From contig QKDC01000100.1 of the NCBI GenBank assembly GCA_003246755.1, positions 1-34,520 on the forward strand: a DNA stretch of 34,520 bases, written 5' to 3'. The translations under genes and the position numbers were made by a program. This DNA comes from Gemmatimonadota bacterium. GTDB lineage: Bacteria > Gemmatimonadota > Gemmatimonadetes > Gemmatimonadales > GWC2-71-9. Of the stretch, positions 16,981-25,015 are shown piece after piece. The stretch's first letter is position 1, and each line of letters begins with the position of its first letter. The notes below the pieces were generated by a model. The model did not search any database, was not told the origin of the DNA, and worked only from the letters and a program-made list of their open reading frames with translations.

Positions 16981-17954
16981 TCGAGGTATTGTTGGCCGCC
17001 CCATACTTTTCGATCCAGGACTTGGGTAGAACAGGATTCCGATCGCAGGGGATGCCGTTGGCCGGTGCCATGGATGCCGAGACGCTTTCGCTTGCCAACA
17101 TCCTGGTCGGAAACCCCGCGGGCGTCGCAGCCTTCGAATGGGCCCTGGGTCCCGCCCGGCTTCGGTTCACCACTGACGGCGTCATCGCCGTCGGGGCCTC
17201 CGACGTGGAGCTGACCCTCGATGGACGATCACTCTCTCCGTGGACCGCAACCCACGTCCCAGGTGGCTCCGAGCTCTCTTTGGGTGTCCCCAAAGCCTCA
17301 CGGTTCGGGTACCTGGCGGTCAGGGGCGGCCTGGACGTACCGGTTGTCTTCGGGAGTCGGAGCACTTATCTGCGTGGGGGCTTCGGGGGGCTCGATGGGC
17401 GCTTACTCAGGGCGGGAGATGCGCTGAGTATTGCTGGGTCTGGCACTCAGGATCGGGAAGGAGACCCATGGGTTGGGAGCCAGGACCGTGAGCGACGATC
17501 GGGCGTGCCGCTCCCCCAGTCTCTCCTTCCCCAACACGCTGATGTCATCCGGGCGCTGGAAGGCCCCCAGGCGTCGTTCTTTGGGGAGGAGGCATGGAAT
17601 CACCTGGAACGGGGCGACTATACCGTCTCACGTGTTGCCGACCGCATGGGCTATCGCCTCGAGGGACCAGCTCTTCGCCACTCGGGTCCAGCGTCACTCC
17701 TCTCCGAGGCGGTTTGCCCCGGCGCAATCCAGGTACCGGACGGAGGCACGCCAGTCGTTCTGATGCCCGATGGCCCAACAGTCGGCGGCTACCCCAAGAT
17801 CGCCGTGGTTATCTCGGCTGACCTTCGCCATCTTGCCCAAATGCCCCCTGGAAGCCGGCCACGGTTCACCAGGGTGGGGTTGTCCGATGCGCGCGCGGCC
17901 CTCGATCGAATCGGCGACCGAATAAACCAAGCGAGTGCATGGGTGAAGGGATAG
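16977..17954 (+). CDS. pxpC: 5-oxoprolinase subunit C
   Basis: The track ORF starts too early. The GTG at 16977 overlaps the pxpB stop (GTGA) and gives a 325-aa protein beginning IEVLLAAPYFSIQDLGRTGFRSQGMPLAGAMD, the typical PxpC (KipA) opening. GASDVELTLDG, YLAVRGGLDVP, GSRSTYLRGGFGG, SDRMGYRLEG-like VADRMGYRLEG and DGPTVGGYPKIAVV are further family hallmarks. It completes the three-subunit ATP-dependent oxoprolinase. The next gene starts eight bases downstream. Confidence 0.95.
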   Translation: MIEVLLAAPYFSIQDLGRTGFRSQGMPLAGAMDAETLSLANILVGNPAGVAAFEWALGPARLRFTTDGVIAVGASDVELTLDGRSLSPWTATHVPGGSELSLGVPKASRFGYLAVRGGLDVPVVFGSRSTYLRGGFGGLDGRLLRAGDALSIAGSGTQDREGDPWVGSQDRERRSGVPLPQSLLPQHADVIRALEGPQASFFGEEAWNHLERGDYTVSRVADRMGYRLEGPALRHSGPASLLSEAVCPGAIQVPDGGTPVVLMPDGPTVGGYPKIAVVISADLRHLAQMPPGSRPRFTRVGLSDARAALDRIGDRINQASAWVKG

Positions 17955-17962
17955 CTTAGGTC

Positions 17963-19261
17963 ATGGACGTGGTCGCCGCCTCCATCCCCATCTTCTTTCT
18001 GCTGATTGTCGTGGAAGTCCTCGTGGCGCGACGGTTCCGCGAACCCCTGTATCGATTCAACGATTCCATCGCCGACCTGAGCTGCGGGATCCTGAGCCAG
18101 TTCGCCGGACTCTTCATGGTCATCCTGACCTACGGGGCATTTGCCTGGCTCAGTGAGCACGGGTCTCTCTACCGGGTGTTCGACCTGCCCCCTTGGCCGC
18201 AAGGCTCACCGCTCGTTGCCTCCGATGGCATTCTTGGATTCGCCATCGTCTGGCCGGCTCTCGTCAGTTGGGCTGTGGTGTTCGTCCTGGCCGATCTCGC
18301 CTATTACTGGCTCCATCGCCTGTCACATGAGGTCAACTTCCTCTGGGCAGGACACGTGGTGCATCACTCCAGCGAGGAATACAACCTCACCGTCGCCCTC
18401 CGGCAGAGCAGCCTACACGGCCTGGTGAGTTGGGTGTTCTACATGCCGCTGGCGGTCCTCGGAATTCCCTGGATCATGTTTGCCGTGTGTCATGGGATCA
18501 ACCTGATCTATCAGTTCTGGATTCATACGAGGGAGATCGACAGGCTGGGCCCCCTGGAGGTCGTCATGAACACCCCATCGCATCACAGGGTGCATCACGG
18601 TGTGAATCCCAAGTATCAGGACAAGAACTACGCCGGGGTCTTCATCGTATGGGACAAACTCTTCGGCACCTTCGTCCCCGAAGAAGAGGAACCGGTTTAC
18701 GGCATCACCGTCCCACTGCGCACTTGGAACCCGATCATTGCCAACATTCACGTGTTTCAGGAAATGTTCCGCAACGCCTGGCGCACACGTCGGTGGAGCG
18801 ATAAGCTCAAGGTGATCTTCGGTCCACCAAGCTGGCGACCGGAAGACATCGGATCCTCGGTGGTCGCGGCACCGGTATCCAAGGAGACATTCGTCAAGTT
18901 CGACACCACGCCACCCAGGTCTGTGACCCGCTATGTGGCAATTCAGTTTCTGGTTCTCCTCCTTGGGGCAGTCGTCCTCCTCCGGTTTGCCGGTGATCTT
19001 CCGGTGTATCAAGTGGTGGCGGGAGGGTTCTACATCGGCATAGGTCTCAGCAGTTTGGGCAGCCTGCTCGAAGCACGACGATGGGCGGGGAGCCTCGAGA
19101 TCGTCCGACTCCTCATGCTGGTGCTTCTGGCTGTGGGGTTCATGGTTGTCCCACGATTCCCCCTTGGGGTCGTCCTGGCCGTGGGCGCATTCGCGGCTGC
19201 CTCGCTTGCATGGGCCTGGCGGGTTCGGCCTGCGTTGGCGTCGACTCCTCAACCAGCGTGA
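17963..19261 (+). CDS. Sterol desaturase/fatty acid hydroxylase-family membrane protein
   Basis: The 432-aa product has the histidine boxes of the membrane di-iron hydroxylases: HRLSH (118-122), HVVHH (131-135), H188 and HHRVHH (207-212), set among hydrophobic helices. Sequence around NFLWAGHVVHHSSEEYNLTVALRQS and NTPSHHRVHHGVNPKYQDKNYAGVFIVWDKLFGTF resembles the alkylglycerol monooxygenase branch. After the catalytic part lies an extra C-terminal hydrophobic region of about four helices (320-425). It probably hydroxylates or desaturates a lipid in the inner membrane. It lies 8 bases after pxpC and overlaps the small ORF that follows by GTGA. The substrate is unknown. Confidence 0.88.
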   Translation: MDVVAASIPIFFLLIVVEVLVARRFREPLYRFNDSIADLSCGILSQFAGLFMVILTYGAFAWLSEHGSLYRVFDLPPWPQGSPLVASDGILGFAIVWPALVSWAVVFVLADLAYYWLHRLSHEVNFLWAGHVVHHSSEEYNLTVALRQSSLHGLVSWVFYMPLAVLGIPWIMFAVCHGINLIYQFWIHTREIDRLGPLEVVMNTPSHHRVHHGVNPKYQDKNYAGVFIVWDKLFGTFVPEEEEPVYGITVPLRTWNPIIANIHVFQEMFRNAWRTRRWSDKLKVIFGPPSWRPEDIGSSVVAAPVSKETFVKFDTTPPRSVTRYVAIQFLVLLLGAVVLLRFAGDLPVYQVVAGGFYIGIGLSSLGSLLEARRWAGSLEIVRLLMLVLLAVGFMVVPRFPLGVVLAVGAFAAASLAWAWRVRPALASTPQPA

Positions 19262-19443
19262 GCCGAGTGTCCGCCATCCGCAATGAGCGCTGTGAACCTG
19301 CCGCAGTGCGGCGCTACGTTCGCGGCCCGGAGATAGACCGCACGCCCCCGTGGTGGCTGTCGAGTAACTTCCCCATAGGACCAGCGCACATCCAACTCCG
19401 GGACATCGAAGAGTCCACCCGACACAGGAGGTTTCCAGGGTGA
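19258..19443 (+). CDS. 61-aa small protein of unknown function, coupled on both sides
   Basis: The GTG at 19258 shares GTGA with the hydroxylase stop codon, and the TGA at 19441-19443 shares GTGA with the next start. The frame therefore fills the space between two genes exactly. The peptide has Y20, a WW pair (PPWWLSSNFPIGPAH) and a charged tail (RDIEESTRHRRFPG). The track shows it only inside a longer ORF. About 72% of third codon positions are G or C, compatible with coding. There is no signal peptide or membrane segment. It may be an accessory protein, a peptide substrate of the following enzymes, or a detached N-terminal part of the next protein. A leader without coding role cannot be excluded. 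Confidence 0.5.
   Translation: MSRVSAIRNERCEPAAVRRYVRGPEIDRTPPWWLSSNFPIGPAHIQLRDIEESTRHRRFPG
19426..19431 (+). promoter_or_regulatory. Strong ribosome binding site for the asparagine-synthase-like gene
   Basis: AGGAGG lies eight bases before the GTG at 19440. It is one of the best Shine-Dalgarno matches in the window and fixes that start codon. It lies inside the coding part of the 61-aa ORF. Confidence 0.8.
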
Positions 19444-20771
19444 TCGGAAAAGCGGTACCACGAGTGGTGAATCTGATTCCTGAAGACGATCAGGAGATTC
19501 TCAACATGACCCTCGAGGCAGCCATGCGATTGCTGGCACTCGATGACCCTCGCGCGATCCTCCAGATCAAAGGCTCATTCGCGCTGGTGAGCGTAGACGG
19601 TCAACGGGTGCGTCTCGCTCGGAGTCTCAATCGTCCGTTGCGGTATTTCCTGGCCAAGGCAGCCGACGGCCCCGTGCTCGTCGTCGCTGATCGCATCGAT
19701 GCGATTCAACAATTCCTCCACGACGAGGGGTATGGTAACCAGTTCCATCCGTCCTACACGCGCATGGTCCCGGCCCACAACGTGACGGAGATCCAACTGG
19801 TGGGTTGTCCCGACCCGAACCCAACCTACCACCGGTTCTTCGATCCCCCGCGTGCTACGCTCCCTCCGGATCCCGAAGCGATCGGTCGGGCATATCTGGA
19901 AGCGCTCCGTGCCGAGGTGGCGCTCTGGCTCGACTTCGTCCCACGGGACGAGCCGATCGGCGTCCTCTTCTCCGGTGGATTGGATAGTGGCACAGTCCTC
20001 CTCACTCTCCATGACGAACTGCTCGCGCGGGGACAGAGTGCCGCTCGACTCAAGGCGTTCACCTTGGCGGTGGACGGCGGTGGCGAGGATCTCTCTCAGG
20101 CCCGTCAGTTCTTGCGCCAAACGGGCCTGGAGTTCTTGGCAGAAGAAATCGACGTCGCCAGCAGCACGCTGGATCCGAAGGAGGCCGTTGCCGTCATCGA
20201 GGACTACAAGTCCCTGGATGTCGAGTGTGCGACGATGGCGCTGGCCCTCCTCAGGGCAATCCGCGAGCGATATCCTGACTGGCGCCTGCTCGTGGATGGG
20301 GATGGCGGAGATGAGAACTTCAAGGACTACCCGATCGAGGAGAATGCCGAACTCACGATACGAAGCGTCGTGAACAACCGGATGCTCTATCAGGAAGGTT
20401 GGGGCATTGACGCCATCAAGCACTCACTCACCTACAGTGCCGGGCTCAGCCGTGGGTGCGTCAGGGGCTACGCGCCTGCCAAGCGCCATGGTTTCTCCGT
20501 GTTCAGCCCCAACACGGCACCGGCGGTGATATCCGTGTCGGAAGCAATTCCTTTTGCCGAACTCACGCAGGGGTCGCACGAAAAACTGTACGCCTTGAAG
20601 GGTGACCTCTTGTCTCGCGGAGTTCACCAGGTACTCGGGCGTGAGTTACCCGCCTTTCCCAAACGTCGTTTCCAGCACGGTGCGATGTCGGCGAACAGTT
20701 TCCAGCGACACTTCGCGGCTGACGATTCGCAATACCGGAACCACTTTCTGAGCCTGCACCACACGCCATGA
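19440..20771 (+). CDS. Asparagine-synthase-like ATP-dependent enzyme lacking the glutaminase cysteine
   Basis: The 443-aa product has an AANH/PP-loop synthetase domain with LFSGGLDSG (178-184), the AMP-forming pocket LKAFTLAVDGGGEDLSQAR and LLVDGDGGDENFKDYP (286-292), and KRRFQHGA near the end. The first 140 residues look like a remnant Ntn glutaminase half (IKGSFALVSVDGQRVRLARSLNRPLRYF, VVADRIDAI). But there is no N-terminal Met-Cys, so it should not use glutamine. Like lasso cyclases or beta-lactam synthetase, it may adenylate a carboxylate for attack by another amine. Start is GTG with AGGAGG. It overlaps both neighbours by four bases, linking it to the radical SAM gene. The reaction is not known. 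Confidence 0.8.
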   Translation: MIGKAVPRVVNLIPEDDQEILNMTLEAAMRLLALDDPRAILQIKGSFALVSVDGQRVRLARSLNRPLRYFLAKAADGPVLVVADRIDAIQQFLHDEGYGNQFHPSYTRMVPAHNVTEIQLVGCPDPNPTYHRFFDPPRATLPPDPEAIGRAYLEALRAEVALWLDFVPRDEPIGVLFSGGLDSGTVLLTLHDELLARGQSAARLKAFTLAVDGGGEDLSQARQFLRQTGLEFLAEEIDVASSTLDPKEAVAVIEDYKSLDVECATMALALLRAIRERYPDWRLLVDGDGGDENFKDYPIEENAELTIRSVVNNRMLYQEGWGIDAIKHSLTYSAGLSRGCVRGYAPAKRHGFSVFSPNTAPAVISVSEAIPFAELTQGSHEKLYALKGDLLSRGVHQVLGRELPAFPKRRFQHGAMSANSFQRHFAADDSQYRNHFLSLHHTP

Positions 20772-21718
20772 CGGCGGGCGGCGTACTCACGAGCCGCCGA
20801 GTACGGTCGCTTCGCCCATCAAAACCCCTCGTGGACGCTGCCCGGCCACTGGGGTACTCCTGGGAAGACGAACGGTCGCCGGGAGGACCACTCTTCCCCA
20901 CCCTCACCATCTTTCTCGCGGGCGCCGAGTGCCCTTTCTCGTGTGTCTTCTGTGACCTCTGGCGAAACACTATCGACGGTTCGACACCAGCGGGCGCCAT
21001 TCCCCAGCAAATCGCCATGGCCACCGCCGAGGCCGGAGTAATACCGAAGCGAGCATCGATCAAGCTGTACAATGCGAGCAACTTCTTCGACCCCCGTTCC
21101 GTTCCTCTCGAGGAGGACGCTGCGATCATCGAGTTGCTCGCACCCTTCGAAAGGGTGGTCGTCGAGTGCCATCCACGATTCATTTCCCAACGCTGCCTGG
21201 ACTTTGCCGCGGCCCTCGATGGCAAACTCGAGGTAGCGATTGGCTTGGAGACGGTTCATCCCAGTGTATTCCCTCGGCTCAACAAGGGCATGACCCTCCA
21301 TGACTTCGATGACGCGGCATCGTTTCTGACCAGGGCACGTATTGCCCTCCGCGCGTTCGTCCTCGTGGCACCACCCTTCATGCCGGAGGATGAGGTCCTG
21401 GAGTGGACCCTCCGTTCCACACGCTACGCTGTCGAGCACGGGGCCACCCACGTCTCGCTCATTCCGGTTCGTGGGGGGAACGGAACGCTGGACGAACTTC
21501 AGCGAACCGGTGAGTGGGTGCCCCCCACCCTCTGGCAAGTCGAAGAGGCCCTGGAAGGGGCCCTCGGGCTCGGCGCCGTCGTCACAGCGGACCTTTGGGA
21601 CATCGACTCACTCGCGACTTGCAGGTGTGGACCTGCCCGGATTGCCCGCCTCTCGCACATGAACACGGCCGGGACAGCTCCGCCCCGCGCATCGTGTGCG
21701 CTGTGTGGTTGGCACTGA
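20768..21718 (+). CDS. Radical SAM enzyme
   Basis: The 316-aa product carries the cluster motif CPFSCVFC (C55, C59, C62; Cx3Cx2C) directly after a strand, TLTIFLAGAE. A TIM-barrel follows: IKLYNASNFFDPR, VVVECHPRF, VAIGLETVHPSVFPRLNKGMTL and RAFVLVAPPFM. The layout recalls the Elp3/MiaB-like or RaSEA-type radical SAM core, without TRAM or acetyltransferase domains. A C-terminal CRCG (C285, C287) and CALC (C310, C313) could bind a second cluster or zinc. The ATG overlaps the asparagine-synthase-like stop (ATGA); the flavoprotein gene starts 6 bases after it. The substrate is unknown; a role in tRNA or small-molecule modification is possible. Confidence 0.85.
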   Translation: MTAGGVLTSRRVRSLRPSKPLVDAARPLGYSWEDERSPGGPLFPTLTIFLAGAECPFSCVFCDLWRNTIDGSTPAGAIPQQIAMATAEAGVIPKRASIKLYNASNFFDPRSVPLEEDAAIIELLAPFERVVVECHPRFISQRCLDFAAALDGKLEVAIGLETVHPSVFPRLNKGMTLHDFDDAASFLTRARIALRAFVLVAPPFMPEDEVLEWTLRSTRYAVEHGATHVSLIPVRGGNGTLDELQRTGEWVPPTLWQVEEALEGALGLGAVVTADLWDIDSLATCRCGPARIARLSHMNTAGTAPPRASCALCGWH

Positions 21719-21724
21719 CTCGGC

Positions 21725-23317
21725 GTGCGGGTCGGCATCGTAGGTTCGGGTTTTGCCGGGTCGATTCTCGCCCGGGTCCTCAACCGCATGGGACATACGG
21801 TCACCCTGTTCGAGCGCGGGAGTCACCCGCGGTTTGCCATCGGAGAATCGTCCACGCCTCTGGCTGCTCTTTCCCTCGAACGCCTCGCCGAGCGCTACCA
21901 CCTTCCTGACCTCCACAGTCTGGCAGCGTACGGACGCTGGATAGACCAGTTCCCTTCAGTGCGCCGCGGCCTCAAGCGGGGCTTCACGTTCTACGGGCAT
22001 CGCAGTGGGACGGCATACCTGAACGACGACGCCAACGCTTCCCGCTTGCTCGTGGCGGCAAGCCCCAATGACGCAGTCGCCGATACCCATTGGCTTCGCG
22101 AGGACGTGGATCACTTCCTCGTGCAACGCGCCGTCACTGAAGGAGTGGAGTACCTCGACCGGAGCGACCTGACCAACATCGAGCGGACACCAAAGGGATG
22201 GCGTGTCATCGGTTCCAGGCAGGGCAAGTCGCTAGGGCTCGACGTCGAGCTGGTCGTCGATGCTTCCGGCGCGTCGAATTTCCTCGCCAAACTCTTCGCG
22301 ATTCCTTCCCACCTCAGCAACATCGGGCTCCAGACCGGCCTGGTGTATGGTCACTTCGAAGCGGTAGCCGCTTTCCAGGATGTCGCCCAGGCACAGGCCG
22401 CAGCCTTCCCACCCGGCCCCTACCCCGATGACAGGGCAGCCGTGCATCACATGCTCGAAGAAGGCTGGATGTATCAGTTGCCATTCGATCACGGTGTCGT
22501 GAGCGCCGGGTTCGTCGTCGAATACGGAGACCGTTGGTCCGAACTGAACCGGCAACCCCCAGAGGAGGTGTTCCGCTGGCTCCTGAACCGCTACCCGACA
22601 CTGAGAGAGCAGTTCGCCGACGCTCGGCCGACACAACCTGTGGCGATGATTGGGAGACTGCAACGCCGCCTTGCGGCGGCAGCAGGTCGACGATGGGCCT
22701 TACTACCCCATGCCTTCGCCTTCACCAGCCCGTTGTTCTCTACGGGAATTGCGTGGAGCCTGCTGGGCGTCGAACGCTTGGCACGGTTGCTCGAGCCTGC
22801 CGGTGTGAGTCCCACGGAGGCTGCACTCGAGGTCCAACTCCTCCGCTATGGGGAGATGCTCTCTGAGGAAGCCAGGCATCTGGAGCAACTCCTTGAGGGT
22901 GCCTACACCGCCAGGGCCGACTTCGATCTCTTCGTGGCCTACTCCTACCTGTACTTCGTGGCGGTGAGTCATGCGGAGGCGAGTCAGCGCCTGCGTCCGC
23001 CACCCCCCGAGTTGGGGTCCTGGTCCCTCGTGGGGTTTCTCGGTGCCTCGGATCCTGTCGTTCGGGGGGCCGTCGCACAGGCCAAGGAGATGCTCCATGC
23101 AGTCCGGATGTCAGGTCCCACCGGAGAGTCCCCGGGTGGCTTCCTGAACGCCATTCGCGATCTGGTTCGAGCGAGGAACGTCGCGGGCCTGGCCGATCCG
23201 GCCCGAAACCGGATGTATCCTGTGGATCTCGAAGCCTTGGTAGAGGGCGCCGGACTTCTCGGCGTCACGCCCGCGCAGATTCAGGACAATTTGCCCCGTC
23301 TCAGAGGAATCACCTAG
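21725..23317 (+). CDS. FAD-dependent oxidoreductase, halogenase/monooxygenase-like
   Basis: The 530-aa product begins with an FAD-binding Rossmann motif (VGIVGSGFAGSILARVL, GxGxxG at 7-12), then GESSTPL and WLREDVDHFLVQRAV as in flavin-dependent halogenases and geranylgeranyl reductase-like proteins. VVDASGAS is the second FAD motif. The halogenase signature WxWxIP appears changed to WMYQLP near residue 249, so halogenation is doubtful. A helical C-terminal region of about 170 residues follows. Start is GTG without a strong binding site, 6 bases after the radical SAM gene. The TAG stop is part of CTAG shared with the convergent comM-like gene. It likely oxidises or reduces the product of its neighbours. 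Confidence 0.82.
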   Translation: MRVGIVGSGFAGSILARVLNRMGHTVTLFERGSHPRFAIGESSTPLAALSLERLAERYHLPDLHSLAAYGRWIDQFPSVRRGLKRGFTFYGHRSGTAYLNDDANASRLLVAASPNDAVADTHWLREDVDHFLVQRAVTEGVEYLDRSDLTNIERTPKGWRVIGSRQGKSLGLDVELVVDASGASNFLAKLFAIPSHLSNIGLQTGLVYGHFEAVAAFQDVAQAQAAAFPPGPYPDDRAAVHHMLEEGWMYQLPFDHGVVSAGFVVEYGDRWSELNRQPPEEVFRWLLNRYPTLREQFADARPTQPVAMIGRLQRRLAAAAGRRWALLPHAFAFTSPLFSTGIAWSLLGVERLARLLEPAGVSPTEAALEVQLLRYGEMLSEEARHLEQLLEGAYTARADFDLFVAYSYLYFVAVSHAEASQRLRPPPPELGSWSLVGFLGASDPVVRGAVAQAKEMLHAVRMSGPTGESPGGFLNAIRDLVRARNVAGLADPARNRMYPVDLEALVEGAGLLGVTPAQIQDNLPRLRGIT

Positions 23318-24900
23318 GACATCGCAGCCGGGGTGTTGCCCGCCGATACCCTCCGGACAGCCCCGAGGTTGTGACGTCGATCGAGGGTTCGGTACTGAAT
23401 CGCCTCAGCGACATGCGACGGTTCGAGGTGAGGCGCATCGGCCAGGTCGGCGATCGTCCGTGCGATCTTGAGGACGCGATGGTATGCTCTCGCCGAGAAG
23501 CTGAGCCGGGCAATGGCCTCACGGAGCAACGCCTCCACGGGGCCACTCTGCACACAGTGTTGTCGGATCTCGCGGGCGCTCATGCCTGCGTTGGCCCGAA
23601 TCCAGGGTGTGGCATCGAAACGCCTTCGCTGAACCATCCGTGCCATCTCCACGCGCTCGCGAACGACGTCACTGGCCTCCTCGGCGCTCGTGGATCCCTT
23701 CAAGTCCCGCCACACGACTGCCGGAACGGAGAGATGGATATCGATCCTATCGAGTAGGGGCCCGGAGACGCGACCGAGATACCGATCGACCACCACATCC
23801 CCGCAGCGACACTGATGCGTCGGATCTCCACGGTAGCCACAGGGGCAAGGGTTCATGGCCGCGGCCAACATGAATCGCGCGGGATAGGTGAGACTCCCCG
23901 CCGCACGACTGATCGTGACCATCCCGTCTTCCAAGGGCTGCCGCAACACCTCGAGCGCACCACGCCGGAACTCAGGCAGTTCGTCGAGGAAGAGCACCCC
24001 CCCGTGGGAGAGACTCACCTCTCCTGGGTGCGGGGGCGTCCCACCTCCCACCAATCCGGCTTCAGTGACGGTATGGTGCGGTGCGCGGAACGGACGAGTC
24101 GTGAGCAGGGATGCGCCGGGTCGGAGGAGTCCGGCAACCGAATGCACCGCCGTGGTCTCGAGGGCTTCCTCGAGCGACGAGGTGGGCAGAATCGTCGGGA
24201 GCCGACGGGCGAGCATGGTCTTGCCGGCCCCAGGGGGTCCGATCAACAGGATGTTGTGTCCCCCCGCGGCAGCGACCTCCAGTGCCCGCTTGGCGGAGGC
24301 CTGCCCCCTGACGTCCGCCATGTCCACTTCTGCGACGGGGCGGGACCCGAGCAACGTGACGATATCACACCCACTCTGCGCGATCACCGCCGTTCCTTGC
24401 ACATGACGACAGACTTCATCGAGGGTGTGTGCACCGCGAACCTCGAGATTGCCGACGACGGAGGCTTCTCCGACGTTGGCCGCAGGGAGAAGTATCCCGC
24501 GACAACCGGAGGCTCGCGCCGCGAGAGCCAGGGGCAACGCCCCGCGCACCGGACGCAGGTCACCCTCGAGCCCCAGCTCTCCCACAAAGAGATGTTCGTG
24601 AAGGGGGCCGCCCTTGACCTGTCCGCTCGCGATCAGCAGTCCGAGCGCGATGGGGAGATCAAATGCTGAGCCACCCTTCCGGACATCGGCCGGAGCGAGG
24701 TTCACGGTGATGCGTTTCAGCGGAAAGCTGAACCCCGCGTTGGCCAAAGCGGCATGGACTCGCTCTCGGCCCTCCCGGACGGCGCCCTGGGGGAGGCCAA
24801 CGGTGGAGAATGAGGGCAGCCCGTTCGAGAGATCCACTTCGACATCCACCGGATAGGCCTCGACGCCGAGTACAGCCGCGGACCGGATGCGCGCAAGCAT
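23314..24900 (-). CDS. comM: YifB/ComM-family magnesium-chelatase-like AAA+ ATPase
   Basis: The 528-aa product has the N-terminal ChlI domain (RIRSAAVLGVEAYPVDVEVDLSNGLPSFSTVGLP), Walker A GPPGAGKT and Walker B GVLFLDELPEF. A cysteine-rich insert NPCPCGYRGDPTHQCRC and the C-terminal helical region SARAYHRVLKIARTIADL complete the family. ComM is a hexameric helicase that extends branch migration during natural transformation; homologues are common in bacteria not known to be competent. Length is normal. The stop codon overlaps the stop of the convergent flavoprotein gene. Upstream, 60 bases separate it from the terminator of the DUF4097 operon. Confidence 0.93.
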   Translation of the reverse strand: MLARIRSAAVLGVEAYPVDVEVDLSNGLPSFSTVGLPQGAVREGRERVHAALANAGFSFPLKRITVNLAPADVRKGGSAFDLPIALGLLIASGQVKGGPLHEHLFVGELGLEGDLRPVRGALPLALAARASGCRGILLPAANVGEASVVGNLEVRGAHTLDEVCRHVQGTAVIAQSGCDIVTLLGSRPVAEVDMADVRGQASAKRALEVAAAGGHNILLIGPPGAGKTMLARRLPTILPTSSLEEALETTAVHSVAGLLRPGASLLTTRPFRAPHHTVTEAGLVGGGTPPHPGEVSLSHGGVLFLDELPEFRRGALEVLRQPLEDGMVTISRAAGSLTYPARFMLAAAMNPCPCGYRGDPTHQCRCGDVVVDRYLGRVSGPLLDRIDIHLSVPAVVWRDLKGSTSAEEASDVVRERVEMARMVQRRRFDATPWIRANAGMSAREIRQHCVQSGPVEALLREAIARLSFSARAYHRVLKIARTIADLADAPHLEPSHVAEAIQYRTLDRRHNLGAVRRVSAGNTPAAMS

Positions 24901-24960
24901 CCCCGAAGCTGACCTCGGCCAGGCCCCGGGTCGTCACCATTCGTCACGTCGAGGCTTACG

Positions 24961-24994
24961 AAAAAGCGCCAGACGTTGCCCCGTCCAGCGCTTT
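24961..24994 (-). terminator. Intrinsic terminator of the ECF-DUF4097 operon
   Basis: Read on the minus strand, AAAGCGCTGGACG pairs with CGTCTGGCGCTTT (13 pairs including two G-U) around a GGGCAA loop, followed by TTTTT. It lies about 22 bases past the stop of the second DUF4097 gene and before comM. Confidence 0.8.
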
Positions 24995-25015
24995 CTCACA
25001 TGGTCTGCAGGGCGA

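Noticed and set aside
19258-20771. Lasso peptide interpretation: small ORF followed by an asparagine-synthase-like cyclase, with a Gly41...Asp49 spacing fitting a nine-residue ring
   Set aside because: There is no RRE protein, transglutaminase-type leader peptidase or transporter nearby, no Thr two residues before the Gly, and the leader motif is only YxxxP rather than YxxP. Kept as a remote option.
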